Positions 24,901 to 36,094 of a stretch of 64,000 bases of DNA are shown in pieces. How positions within the stretch are numbered: position 1 is the first letter of the stretch; each line of letters begins with the position of its first letter. Source of the stretch: Marthasterias glacialis. Lineage: Eukaryota; Echinodermata; Asteroidea; Forcipulatida; Asteriidae. The DNA is taken from the NCBI GenBank assembly GCA_911728455.2, contig OU452226.1:15455938-15519937 (forward strand). The letters are read 5' to 3'. The notes below the pieces were generated by a model that saw only the letters and a list, made by a program, of their open reading frames with translations, searched no databases and had not been told where the DNA came from. The translations under genes and the position numbers were made by a program.

Positions 24901-27900
24901 ACAGTATACTGTGGTTATAATAATAATAATAATAATACGCAGTTTTTAATTTGGCGCTTTATCACACCCTATGGACGTCTCAGAGTGCTCAGTATTTTTT
25001 TTTTCCTGCGAGGTATGATGAGTTACGTTTTTGAAGTATGAGACCTGTTCCTTTACATAGCACCATGTAATGGTTTACAAGGTGCTGTGGCGCAATCTGC
25101 AGTCGATCAAACCAGGAACACCGGGGCGAACCCCTTCTCTTTGCGATAAGTGTCACTGGGTTCTTTTACGTGCATTTCACAACACACGGGACATACGGCT
25201 TTACGTCCCATCCGAAGGACGAAGCAATAATAGTTAAGTGTCTTGCTTAAGGACACAAGTGTCACGACCGGGACTCGAACCCACACTCTGCTGATCAGAG
25301 ACATCAGAGCTTGAGTCCGGTGTTCTTATCCGCTCGGCCACAACACGCCTAATGGTATTTCACCTGGTAACCTTTCTCCTGGTAGGCAGAATTGTTTTGT
25401 GCTTTTTTTAGCTACGTTTTGTGCTTACAGGCAGCTCTATGGAATTGGGTCCATGTCACCTTGTTTATAAAAAGAGTGATCTTGAACCTTCCGGGGCATC
25501 CCCAGGCAGGCAAGATAGTACACTGGTCAAATGAGAAATTTGAAGAACTGTTAAAATAACAGCCAAACAAATTTTCGGAGAAGTGTCCATTTCTTTACAT
25601 AACAAGTTGATTAAAGATTGTTTGTCAACTTCAATTTTATTTTTTGCTTCCTTGGTTTCTTGTCAGATTTCTGGAACTAAAGAGGCGTTTTTATCCAATA
25701 TGAACGCCATCTGGGATTTCTATGTGCCTTATGTGCGTCGCTACGGCAACAACGTGCCAGGCTTATTTGAACCCATTCAGAGTGTGAGACTACTGAAGGT
25801 AAAACTGAAAAACAAGTAGCACTTAGCAGATAACAATATTTTACTTGTTTATTTTATCTTGTGACTTTGTTGCATCATTGATCATCGCTGACACTAACAA
25901 CATTACATTTTCGGGTGAACAAAGAAAAAAGTGACTAGGACTGAAGTTGTGACTTCCTTGTTTTCCTGTGGATTTTGAATGCAGGGTGGGAATTGTTTAT
26001 TCCTGAGATGCTCACATCTTCTTCAGTGGATGAAGAGTCAACCATCTCTCCTTGCAGGATGTATTCTCTACAAACGAAGGTATGTTGTGAGTAGAATGGC
26101 TTTGCAATTGTGGGGCCCGTCCCACAGAGCAGGCATTAAACTTTCCAGCTGATCAGCTGATTTCCTCATTTTTGGTTTCTCGGCTTTGCAATTGAAAAAT
26201 TAAAAAACAGTACAAAGTCTTGCTGTGCCTGGAAATTTTCTCTATTTGACTATTAACTGCAGTTGCCTGCATGGTTTTAAGAAGAAATCGGATCCGTAAA
26301 AAAACAGTCAAATTCGTAAAAGTTTTTTTTCTCTCTGCAGTGTACTGTGCACCCAGTTGACCCCTGAGTTGACCTCTCACCTCCTTCTCATCAAGCCAAA
26401 TCAGCATCATGTAAGTCCAACTGAAGAAATTGCGTTATAGAATTTTAAGAATTCTAGGCGCCAGTATCTGGTAGCCCCTCCAAAGGCGCATGATCAATGG
26501 ACAATACTATCATGCATATTGAATGAAAGAACTACTGGACAGATGTAAATCTTAGAGTTTTATTTTACAAATATTGGGGCTGAAAAAGTACCCAGTTTAA
26601 GCTATTCTGTTATCTACAAGGTCGTGACATTTGTGTCCTTAATCAGGAGACTTGACCATTATTGCTGCATCCTTCAGATGGGACGTAAAGCCGTTGGTCC
26701 CGTGTGTTGTGTAATGCACGTAAAAGAACCCAGTGCACTTATCGCAAAGAGAAGGGGTTCGCCCCGGTGTTCCTGGTTTGATCGGCTGCAGATTGTGCCA
26801 CAGCACCTTGTAAACTGTTACATGGTGCTATGTAAAGGAACATGTCTCATACTTTAAAACAGAACTCCGCTTACCTTGCAGAAAAAATATGAGTGCTTTG
26901 AGATGCCCATTGTGTGTGATAAAACGCTATATAAGAACTGCGTGTTATTATTATTATTATTATCATTATTAGGTGCTACATTGGTTGAAAGAATCGTTTT
27001 TTATAAAGCTGTCTGACTGACATTCATAAAATAACTCAAACTTGACGCAAATAGGAAGCACAAATTGACACTATAATTTCATGGTGAAATATTGACCTCA
27101 GTTGAACTGTGCTGAAATATTTTGAATCTACTCTGAGCATGACCTGGCCCTGAAGTGTTTTTGAATCAAAGTCACAAATTGTCAGGAGGAGTAATCCAGA
27201 TTTGAAAATTTTTCAGAATGATGAATTATTATTATTTTTTTTCCCAGCATCCTTCCCAGTCTGTCACAGACACCGTGCTACCATTTGGTGTTCGTATTAT
27301 GTCAGTTTATGTCACGAAGCAGCAATACCGTCAGATCCTGACACCTCAGCCATCGTCAAAATCAAACTGTTGTGCTACACCCGACGCCGGAGATGTTTTC
27401 CACACCCCTCCCACCTCCTTGACCGAGACGGTAGACGGGGAAACCCTGGTGCCAAACGGAACCCCCGCAAAACCAAAGAGAAAAATCAGCTCCAAAGCTG
27501 GAAAACTCTTCTCAAATTTTACTGGCATGTTAGAGGGAACAGTGTGGCAATCGGCCTCCAAGTCCAGAACAGCCATCTCTAGATCATGGTTGTCAACTGA
27601 AGACAAGAAAGGAGGGAGTCTTAAGGAGAAGTCATCGTCAGATTCTCTGATGAAGGATGGGAATGAAGTAGTGCTGTCGAGGAATAGCCTTGATGTTGTC
27701 GCAGCTCTCCAAGACAACGAGGGTTTTCCAGTGAGCAAGTTATCTGGGATTGCATATCAGGAGTGTCAGACACTCATACCTTCTAAAAACTCCGTGGAGA
27801 ATGAGGACCCAAGGAAGAAGGCGGACATCCGTGTTTGCTCAGTAACATTGCCAAACTCATCAAATAGTGAGCAAGAAGAAGCTGGATTGATAGCTCCCCT

Positions 27901-30900
27901 AATTTCTCACTCAGCTAACAGCCCAGAAGACTTGGAAGCTGACACCCAAGTTGAACCAGTAGACCAATCTGATGTGCATCAGGATCGTACATTGAGACAA
28001 ATAAGCCATCACACAGAAAACTCACATGAAACAAATTTCATCCATAGAAATAATAACGGACAATTGCAAAATCATATATCAGTAGAGGGACAGGAATTTC
28101 ACGGGATGGGAGGAGATACAACAATTATTGAGGAATATCTTACCCCTTCAAAAGATAATCTTAAAGAGGCTACGAAGACATTACAAGTAGATAAAGAAGC
28201 CATCAATGGTAGCAAAGATTGTCCAACTGAAAAAAGCTGTGGCGTTGGAATTGGGGGAATAAAAAACCACACTCTAGAGCAAAATTCCAATTATCCGAGC
28301 AGGTTAGACGTACACCTGCTTCATAGTGAAGTTCCAATACTAGAGACACCTAGCAAGTGTTTAAATTCCATCGTAGAGAGCCTGGGTTCAGAAAGACCAG
28401 ATCTTCTGAGGAGCAGGAGCGATGAGCATCTAGAAAACCCAGACTTGCTACAGTCCTCTATGATAAAGACATCCCTCAGGAGTGATGAGTGGGACCAGAA
28501 AGCAGCCCAGGATAGGAACTCCAATTTGAAATGTCATCAATGTGAGACTCCCTCGGGGGAGGTTCTTTCTCCTGAGATTGAAGGAGCAGTCGCTGGGGTT
28601 ACCTTGGGAGAAGAAGCGGAAAGAGGAAGTGCAATGAAGGACGAGGTTAAGACAAATTTGTATTCAGAGACTGAAAATCTGGATGGAGGCGGTGAAAAGA
28701 AACATGCCGGAAGAACCAACACTGAGGGCAGCTATCCTGGGATGGAGAATCCAAACACCAAGACAGGAGATACACATGATGCTCTCAATGTTGCTAAGAA
28801 GTCTGAGAATGGGGAGAATTTTACACAAGACATTCCAGAAGATCGCCAGACGGCGTCGGAGCACTGCGCAAGTCTCTCCGGTGTAGGATCATCGGAAGAG
28901 AAGCATGGAAGCGACGAGTGTTACCATCAAAATATAACGGATGGAGATGGCTCAGTGGGTTCTTCAGAATCTGACAAGACGTTACAGTGCTCGTCGTCAA
29001 CTTTGGGTATCGAGAGCAAGGAAGAGGAGGATGCAGCAGAGGAAGTTGAAGAGGTGAGAGAGCAATTGATCGAGGCAAAGGAGGAAACGTCTGAAGATGT
29101 TACAAATATAAGAAGCCAAGACCTTGAGAGTGATGCCTCAGCAAGTCTCGATAAATCTGAGGTAGGAACATGTAGTAATAAGGAGTTTTCTTTCTAAAAA
29201 TTATAAATGGTGTCTTTTCTTATTGTCATTGTAGATCCTTGTCATTTGATTGGAGGTCACGCGGCATTTGTTAATTCACATTATTGCACCCCTACGTCAT
29301 TGAGCGTGCATTTAAAAAAAATTCGTTGTTTAAACAAGAGTTAATTGGGGTTTCTATGTAGTGTTTTTTAAGCAAATAATGTGAAATTTTGTGTTTCAAA
29401 TAAACTGAGCGAGAAAGTTGGATCAATTTTTTTGCCATTCAAAAATTATCATAGGAAGCTTAAATTATGCATGGGAATGGGAAAACATGCCTGTGGTTTA
29501 ATTCTAGCTACAAAAAAACGTAGCAATAATGCCATATTTTTTATGTCAGGGGCCATTTTATTGCTTGCGTCCCTTTTAATACTTTATGTGCCTGGTAAAA
29601 GGCCATTTACTGGGTACACAACGAGATATTGAGCTTTGCATGGGGAAAATATCTCTAGATACACTACTTTGTTGTCTCTTTGAATTTTATGCCAAGGACA
29701 TTTAGTCACCACACCACTACCTTTCACAGTGTATAAAAACCTATGGGTTCTAATTATCAGTGTTATTGTTTTCGTTCCATAGCCCGCCCTGGATGATTTT
29801 GTGAATGTCAGCTTGTACGTCCAGGCCCACTCTGACACCACCTTGCTGTTTCTTGCAGATAAATCCATAATGAGCGAGAAGAACATGCTCAGTCAGCTGG
29901 TGAGAAATATGACGTTATTTATTTGGGAAGTTTTCATTTCTAAGAGACCCTTTGCACTGACGTTACACGCAGCTACGGTCTGCCCACGGTCTGCCAATTT
30001 GAGATTCAAATGGCGAGTAAAGATATGGTGCACGTCGAGCCCCGCGGGCATCGCCTAAAATGCACACTGCACAGCAACACAACGGGTCCAGGGCTCTGAC
30101 TCCCAAATTAATGCAACAAACTTTTATTGTTGGTGATGACGTCAAGTGAATTGGGCCAAAAGACTCTTCTCACACTGCAGCCATCTTTGTCAGATTCCCT
30201 GTATACACAATGACACTGATGGTTTGAATTCTTCATTTATAAAAAGGGGTCAGACTATTTTCCCTTCCAGCCTCAGTTTGGTTACATTGGTTTGAATGGG
30301 GAAAAAAAACAAGATGGCTGCACCACGATAAAAGTCTACACAACACAGCTTCAGGACACAAACACCAGCAAAGGATTCAAACATACATTTGGAAATGACA
30401 GATCTTGAGAAACACACAATAGATGAAAACGAAAGAAAAACAAAGTATGGCTTATTACTTAAAAATTACATTATAAGAAAGTCGGTCAGTCCTGTTGCAC
30501 AGCCGTTTTCCTACAGTGAACATACGACTGTTTTGACCTCATTGAGGGCGCTGTTGTACATAGCTCTATGGGACTCATGACATCGGACAAATGAGGTCTA
30601 TAATTCTTACTCCAATGAGTGATTTACACGGATCCTTCCTCGCTCATATGAAATCCAACACCAAATGGTAAACTCGACACCCAAACTGTCGAGTGATGAT
30701 TACAGTCCCCCTGATCCAATGTAAAGCATGGGCCATTTGTGAAACCACGGCTAAGGCTTTGGCTCTGGCTCACACACCGTCTGTCTGTTTGAAATCCCCT
30801 ACCAAACGTGTACGTTTACAAAATTACTGACAGAATCCAAGCCAGAGTCTATAAGCCGAAGGCATGGTTTCGAAAAGGACCATAGTCAGTCTACTAGTTC

Positions 30901-33566
30901 ATTCCTCAGTCCAACAGAACCTAATAAATCAACAGACTCAAATGAAACATGCAGTTGGATTTTAAAGAGTTTGTAATGGTGAAGGGTTGAAAGAGACAAC
31001 TTGTATTGAAAAAGCTTACACTATCGTTATGCAATCCTTTTCCTAATGACAGTGGCAGGCAGTTTTGAGGGAACTCGGCGATTTGGAGCTCCAATTGAAG
31101 AACATTGTCAGACCTGAGAGATCTTTGGTGAGTAAAAATGAGTCAAGGTTTGTGGCCGTGAGTAGCATTGATTTATGCTGGTACAGGAACAAGATCAAAA
31201 CCAAGACTGAGAAGAGACCGGAATGTAAAGATTTACGAAGCTGAGTTTAAGATCAGAGCATAAATGACAAATTGCAAAACTGTACTTTAGTGTAAAATGT
31301 ACATTTCATATTTGACCAATGACAGTCCGTAACTCCATCGGCTTGTACATCACAAATGTACCTGCTAAAAGTAAAAACTAAGAAGTAACGGGGAACAAAG
31401 GGGAGACTTTAGAACGCTGGGTGTCAGCAGACATACCAGGGAAATTTCAAATGATTACGTAGTAATTTAGTAACCTGGTAAGTCTGCTGCCACCTAGTGT
31501 CCCCAAAAGCAATCTAAACTATATGCCATTGTGGCTTTTTACCTGTTTCTTCTTAGCATGATTTTAAAGTTTAAGTTAAGTAGGATTCAATACAAAGGAC
31601 GGTCAGTTGTTGATCATTTTCAAAATTGACAATCGTCACTGAATGTGAATTTGTTTCCTTTCTGATTTTAGGATTGCAAATCTGCTTATAACTTCATCCA
31701 CTTTGACAACAACAGCCGGACATTGGAAGGTAAATGCGTAAATGGAATGCTTCTCAAGACAGTAAATAAGAATACGCAGTTTGTATGTAGACCCCTTGCA
31801 GATTCCTTGCTGTAATGTCCTAAGCGGCTACTGTCTGCTCATGGCCTACCATTTTTCAATTCTTGCCATGGCCTAAGGCTCCATTTCGTGAAGGGTCAAC
31901 GCTCAACGGTTGCAATTACGCACGCATACTAATAGACATTATATAGAGTACCGGTATGTATTGATTGCACTATGCGTTAATTAGCACCAGCGTAAGCTTT
32001 TGCGTCAACACGTGTGTGGCTATAATGAGTGCAGAACGTGCCTTCACAGCTCCAGCTATTTCTTTATCAACCGGATTAAAACCGGTCTTAAACAGTGACT
32101 TCATTTCAACTAATAGGACTGCCCAAATTGGTTCCAAACTGACTGGGTATTTATGAATGTATTTTTTGAATCCAGGCAACATAATCAACCCGGTAAACCA
32201 GACGGAATCCTTATTCTGCCGCAGCAGCCAGATCTTACATGATCAGTTTCTGAGAGATGAAACAGTGACTGATGTTACTCTGCGGTAAGCTCAATACGAG
32301 TCCAAATTCATCCATTCAAGTGCATTGCAGTGTGTAACCTTTCAAATCCATACAGGGATTTTCAGTGGCATAACTAGACATTTTCCATTTTTTATTTATT
32401 TATTTTTATTTTTTATTTATTTATTTATTAATTTTTTTTTTTTTGGGGGAGGGGCTTTATACTTAACTTTACCAATTAAACACATTTGTATATTAGATGA
32501 TGTACTGACCCATATGTATTACAGAGCTGATGATCTGAGATACAACATGTTACTTTCAGAAGCATGTACTGACTAACCGTAACATTCACAGTCAAGAGAT
32601 GCTGGAAACTCCGATCAGTGCATTTCCTTTCTATTATTGTCATTGGGTTGTAAAGTTTACAGACCGATTCAAATATTTTTTGCAGTAGGGTTTTATACAG
32701 TACTAATCGATTTTATGGAAGTCGCCAGACACACAAGGCCAGTAAGCCACTCGAGGTGTGGGCTACAAATCAACTGTTTTATCCAGGGGCCGTTGCCACC
32801 TACTCCTGGGGCTGAAACAGGGTAACCCCCTTTACAGTCCGTAAGGATGTAGGCTTGGGTATCATCCATCAGAAGCCTGGCTGGTAGAGCAGAAGGCTCT
32901 ACCTCCCCAACTTTTACGGAGCAATTATGGTTAAGTGCCTTGCTCAAGGACACAAGTGTCATGACCGGGACTCGAACCCACACACCGATGACTCAGCCAC
33001 CGGAGCTTGAGTCCGACGCACTAACCACTCGGCCACGACACGCCATTTGAAGTGGCTGGGGGGGGGGCAAGATTCTGAGTAAGGGGCCCTACCCCTTCCC
33101 CCTCTAGATAAGTCACAGGGTAGAAGAGAGAACAGTACATTCAAATGAGCTATTTTAAAATGAATCCAAAATAGAGTAAAACCACTTGTCCCTAAAGGAT
33201 AGTAATTGAGGAAATTATTAGGAATTTCTCGTATCGATCTAATATCAGAATCAAAATGTTCAGACGCCTAGTTACCACATTGTTATGGGTCGGAAAAGCT
33301 CCTTGTGTGAATGGTTATGATGAGTTTGGTGTAGAACTAACCAGCAACAGTTTGGAATGCCTCAAGTATTTTCAGATGGTTTGTTCTCCCACAGAAATTA
33401 CCAGACGGTTGTCTCTGCCCACCAAAACGCCTGCCATCACACATTCTTCCAGAGGATATGTAAGAGCAATCCGAGTGTGGGAATACCGTCTCGAGATGAT
33501 GCCGACTTCTACATACAGACCAGATGCAAAGACGCACTTAAAGAACAAAGCATAAATTTACTGTAA
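21962..33566 (+). CDS. HPS4: HPS4-like protein, BLOC-3 Rab32/38 GEF subunit (13 exons)
   Basis: Exons: 21962-21984, 23014-23110, 23912-24055, 24727-24834, 25667-25798, 25985-26079, 26341-26410, 27248-29161, 29783-29899, 31059-31127, 31672-31729, 32176-32284, 33395-33566. All introns are GT-AG, phases agree, and the sum is 3108 nt (1035 residues plus stop). Residues 10-40 (DRIFFIYDRSVVKKE, then YFYPQT) match the first longin domain of HPS4. The SLLAGCILYK stretch (about 186-198), VYVTKQQY after it, YNFIHFDNN (about 928) and the C-terminus (KEQSINLL; human, from memory, ends KHGVNLL) match the rest of the family. HPS4 pairs with HPS1 as BLOC-3, the guanine-nucleotide exchange factor for Rab32/Rab38 in lysosome-related organelle formation. 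Human HPS4 is about 708 residues. The excess here is the 638-residue exon 8. The start was chosen because exon 1 fits phase and Kozak context. Confidence 0.93.
22220..22330. repeat. 111-nt hairpin in HPS4 intron 1
   Basis: AGCCCCA at the left mirrors TGGGGCT at the right. TGTGCCAATACGC pairs with GCGTATTGGCACA, and GACTACCTCC with GGAGGTAGTC, leaving a loop of about 30 nt. Near-perfect inner arms suggest a young foldback insertion. Confidence 0.78.
23564..23756. mobile_element. MITE, family C, in HPS4 intron 2
   Basis: 193 bp with ends GGGGCCAATTTCATAGAGCT (then GCTTAAGCACA) and TTCTGCTTAAGCAGCTCAAT (then GAAATTGGGCCC). This family recurs at about 24,860-25,455, 37,834-37,985, 58,623-58,820 and 60,165-60,340 with the internal phrases TGACTGGTA and TTTTGCT(G/C)AG. 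Non-autonomous. Confidence 0.85.
23760..23880. mobile_element. Second, shortened family C copy abutting exon 3
   Basis: GAGCCAATTTCATGCCCCTG at the left and AGGGCCAATGAAATTGGGCC at the right repeat the family C ends, but the middle is deleted and changed. It ends about 30 bp before the exon 3 acceptor (23,911), so the acceptor's upstream intron sequence is largely transposon derived. Confidence 0.65.
24860..25455. mobile_element. Family C MITE split by a SINE in HPS4 intron 4
   Basis: The left piece (AGGCAGGAAACCAGCCACAT, ending GTGGTT at about 24,915) and the right piece (CCTGGTAACCTTTCTCCTGG ... GGCAGCTCTATGGAATTGGG, from about 25,350) are contiguous in the uninterrupted relative at 37,834-37,985. 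The SINE between them therefore inserted later. Confidence 0.75.
24916..25349 (-). mobile_element. tRNA-derived SINE, full length, in HPS4 intron 4
   Basis: Read on the - strand: a tRNA-like head with A-box GTGGCCGAGCGG and B-box GGTTCGAGTCC, the body phrase GGACGTAAAGCCGTATGTCC, and a LINE-like tail GCGCC.., ending in an (ATT)n run (24,916-24,936). The head resembles a Leu/Ser-type tRNA, a class with many known SINE founders. About 430 bp long. A 5'-truncated relative lies at 26,620-26,970. Confidence 0.85.
26620..26970 (+). mobile_element. Same SINE family, 5' truncated, in HPS4 intron 7
   Basis: Starts just after the B-box region (GGTCGTGACATTTGTGTCCT) and carries the body (GGACGTAAAGCCGTTGGTCC) and 3' tail (AAACGCTATATAAGAACTGC, then (ATT)n). 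It lacks the tRNA head. The truncation at the 5' end with an intact microsatellite tail is the expected product of target-primed reverse transcription. Confidence 0.82.
27248..29161 (+). CDS. HPS4: HPS4 exon 8: giant acidic low-complexity insert
   Basis: One uninterrupted 1914-nt exon encoding residues 224-861. It begins with the conserved end of the preceding domain (VLPFGVRIMSVYVTK) and then departs from known domains. The region is rich in Ser, Glu, Asp, Asn and Gln, has no predicted membrane span, and becomes strongly acidic near its end (about 830-850, a run of EEE/EE clusters with EEVREQLIEAKEE that could form a short helix). Human HPS4 also has a disordered middle segment, but it is much shorter, so this is lineage-specific enlargement. 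Both splice sites are good (TTTTTTTCCCAG before, GAG/GTAGGA after). Confidence 0.88.
29946..30152. repeat. Dispersed repeat in HPS4 intron 9
   Basis: CCCTTTGCACTGACGTTACACGCAGC at the left and GATGACGTCAAGTGAATTGGG at the right match the repeat at 35,896-36,092 in the same order. Internal phrases AATGCACACTGCACA and CTGACTCCCAAA are also shared. It is probably a MITE whose ends carry ACGTCA motifs. Confidence 0.65.
30161..30337. mobile_element. 177-bp MITE, family D, in HPS4 intron 9
   Basis: The ends AGACTCTTCTCACACTGCAG (then CCATC) and GATGGCTGCACCACGATAAA (then AGTCT) are inverted. The interior CTTCCAGCCTCAGTTTGGTT is almost identical to 63,555-63,590. The second copy is at 63,450-63,620. 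Confidence 0.78.
30590..30890. repeat. Two repeat fragments side by side in HPS4 intron 9
   Basis: 30,640-30,735 (AACTCGACACCCAAACTGTC, ATGTAAAGCATGGG) is the inverse of the 213-bp element at 17,305. 30,735-30,890 (GAAACCACGGCTAAGGCTTT, GTGTACGTTTACAAAATT) matches 41,398-41,500. Neither codes for protein. Confidence 0.65.
31400..31504. mobile_element. 105-bp MITE, family E, in HPS4 intron 10
   Basis: The left end GGGGAGACTTTAGAACGCTG (then GGTGTCAGCAGACATACCAGG) is mirrored by CCTGGTAAGTCTGCTGCCAC (then CTAGTGTCCCC). Almost the whole element is terminal inverted repeat. Relatives lie at 33,717 and 54,108. Confidence 0.82.
32721..33044 (-). mobile_element. tRNA-derived SINE, second family, in HPS4 intron 12
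   Basis: On the - strand the head (GTGTCGTGGCCGAGTGGTTA and B-box GGTTCGAGTCCCGG) is close to that of the intron 4 SINE. The body differs (GTAGAGCCTTCTGCTCTACC, then GGCTACATCCTTACGG-like text), so two SINE families share one tRNA ancestor or have swapped heads. Confidence 0.8.
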
Positions 33567-35290
33567 AGTTCCCAGAACAAGGAGGTCTGTATACTCTTGG
33601 TATCTTAACCCAAATTATGCATGATAAATGTTGAATCTAAAGACTAGACTAAGTAGGACTGTTTTTTTGTTGCATGCACACGAACAAAGTAAAGGGCGAA
33701 CAATGCTCACTCAATGGGGAGACTTTTGAGACGCTGGCGGCAGCAGACACAACAGTTCTGAGCGTGTGCGCACATGCTCAGTACTGCGTGTGTGGTTCGT
33801 CTTCCCTGCTGCAGTCTTCCCACCGTTAAGAACAACTCGAGATAACTCAATCTATGCCTTTGTTACTTTTCTAGCGCCTTCTGTTTTGATGCCCATAAAT
33901 TCCTTGTTCCTTTGATAAGTTGGCAACTTTGCACAAAGCAAACATTGAAAAGGTAAGAGTGCGTTCATGACATTCATGACGTGTGCATTCTACCAATGGT
34001 ATTGACCCTGATGGCATAGTGCCCACTTTAGGCGATGTTGCTTTACATGCTCACCATAATTTTTTACGTGCAATTTGACTCCCAAAATGGTGAGTGTGGC
34101 AGACAGTAGTGGCGTGTGCCATAAATGCAAGGGGCGTCAATGCAACTCAAATTTCATTCCACGATTTCAACAACGCCCACCTTTATTCAAATCTATTGGT
34201 ACCATCTGCGAGTAAGTTGACCTTCACAAAGTGGCAAAACTATGCATTGTTACAATGGAAGAGTGACTCATCACAGAATTAACTGTGTACAGATTTAGCT
34301 GCATTATTTTATAGTATGGTGCCTTACACAAACCATCCGAATGGTATTGAATAATCAGTCAATAGAAGGGTTGACTGCGGTAAACAAGAAACCACAAAAT
34401 CAAAGGCCATGTCAAAATTGGCGGCTGTGGCTGTGGATGTGGCTTAATCGTCTCATGAACATGCACTGAAGTAGGGGATGCTCATAGCAACACCCTTAGC
34501 CACAGCCGCAGCTGTCATTGGGAAAGGGAAACGGGGAAGGGGGGGGGGCTAAGGCGGCTGTAGCCCGCTTCCTAAAATTCAGGGGTGTGAGTGGCCACAT
34601 AAAAGGTCCCATAATTTTGTACAGAGCAGGTGTATAAAAAAAGCTATTGATAATTGTAGTCACCAATTTAGAGACAAGGCTTAACATATGGTTTTTTCTT
34701 GTTACAAAACATTTTGTTTTTCAGTTGATAGTTTCAAGGGGTCAATGAAGGTCAGAATTAACGTTGGCCCTAACCATAATAATTCCTTTTATTTGATGTT
34801 TTTATATTTGGCCTTTGGCTATAAACTGGCTGCATTAATTACTTGTAAGTGACCTTAACTATACGAATAAATGCATATTTTAATTTGCTAGTATTTCCAT
34901 ATTGCCAAAGCTTTGGTAGGAACAGTTTATTTTTGGTATGTCAACCCTTGTACACACCTTCATTGGTTGAATGTGCAGGGTTGAGTTGCTACTTCTGGTG
35001 TCGAGGCTGGCATACCTCTATTGACACAACCTTCATTCCTTCTGATGACAACTGCATGGGATTTTATAAGACAACAGATTTGTGTTTTCAGATCAGAAGT
35101 TTTTGCATGAACATATACTAAGTAGTTTAGCAATTTCTGGAAGAATTCAATTCCAGTGAGGTTTGATAATCTTAGGGTCATTTTGTATAAAGTGGGCGTG
35201 GATTACAGGGGGATCAAGTCAAAACTTAAAGCACATGGACAACTATAATAGATAATTTTTGCACCGGGGATAAAGAATATAATTTGTAAT
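33567..35290. other. HPS4 3' flank with a family E MITE
   Basis: The 3' UTR end is not identifiable: no AATAAA lies close to the stop (the nearest seen is at about 34,866). At 33,717-33,830 there is a family E MITE (GGGGAGACTTTTGAGACGCT, GCGGCAGCAGAC; interior GTGTGCGCACATGCTCAGTA). Around 33,960-34,130 are fragments like those at 29,946 and 35,896. No further exon is seen. Confidence 0.5.
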
Positions 35291-35609
35291 TTTAACCCAT
35301 ACACCGACGTGTGTTAAGCACTGTATACTCAGTACTTTCCTGAGTCCTGTGAAAAAAATATTCACAGTCGTTTTCCTCGGGTGGGATTCGAACCCAAGAA
35401 CCCCACCATTCTAGAGCAAATGTCTTTTCAACTAGACTACCGAGACTGCCCGTAGTCCAGTTGGTAAGACATCTGCTCTAGAATGGCAGGGTTCATGGGT
35501 TCGAATCCCACCCGAGAAAAATGCCTGTGAATATTTTTTTTTCACAGGACTCGGGGGAAAGTACTGAGTATACAATGCTTAACACACATCGGTGTGTGGG
35601 TAAAAATTA
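35291..35609. mobile_element. Head-to-head pair of tRNA-derived SINEs forming a giant palindrome
   Basis: Left half on - and right half on +, each with a B-box (GGGTTCGAATCCCACCCGAG) and the same tail (TTCACAGGACTC, AAAGTACTGAGTATACA, TGTGTGGGTAAAA or its diverged equivalent). They meet at about 35,451 where the tRNA-like 5' ends abut (CGAGACTGCCCGTAGTCC). Arms of about 155 bp are roughly 90 percent alike by eye. Related single copies are at 56,105 and 63,745. Confidence 0.82.
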
Positions 35610-35895
35610 CAACTAACACACACGGACAACATTGTTAATTGTCAAAGACAGTATGTACACTTGATGTGACCCAAGAAATACACGAAACAACAAACCTGTG
35701 AAACTTTAAGCTCAGTCGATCATCGGAGTCACAAGAAAATCTTTCTATTTACTCATAATAACCATAATAACTTGTTCATAACATACTTAAATAATATTTT
35801 AGCATTAATGTTGTGTTTTGGGCCAAGTTACTCTAGTTGTATCCAGAAAAGAAAAAAAAACATTCCAGTGGAAGATTTTTTGGGTAACACCATAA

Positions 35896-36092
35896 TAACC
35901 CTTTGCACCAATGACGTCACACGCGGCTAGTCTGCACAATAGTCTGCCATTCTGGGAGTCAACTTGCAAGTAAGGTTATGGTGAACATCTAACCTGGCCC
36001 GCATGGCTTATAATGCGCACTACACACAGGGAATCTGGCTCCCAAAATGGCACTGGCAAGATTAATGAGTGGTGGCGTCAGGTGAATGGAGT
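35896..36092. repeat. Dispersed repeat related to 29,946
   Basis: CCCTTTGCACCAATGACGTC at the left and GTGGCGTCAGGTGAATGGAG at the right. Shares order and internal phrases with the HPS4 intron 9 copy. Confidence 0.65.
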
Positions 36093-36094
36093 CG

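Noticed and set aside
25107-25304. Frame within the intron 4 sequence, and the similar one at 26,624
   Set aside because: Both are translations of the tRNA-derived SINE body.
25230-25349. tRNA gene on the minus strand
   Set aside because: A- and B-box are present but the head does not close into a clean cloverleaf and continues into a SINE body with an (ATT)n tail.
27346-29078. Several minus-strand and shifted open frames across HPS4 exon 8
   Set aside because: They lie antisense to or out of frame with a well-supported coding exon and have no recognisable domain.
35370-35520. Pair of divergent tRNA genes
   Set aside because: B-boxes are good, but the sequences continue into a shared SINE tail and the acceptor stems do not pair.
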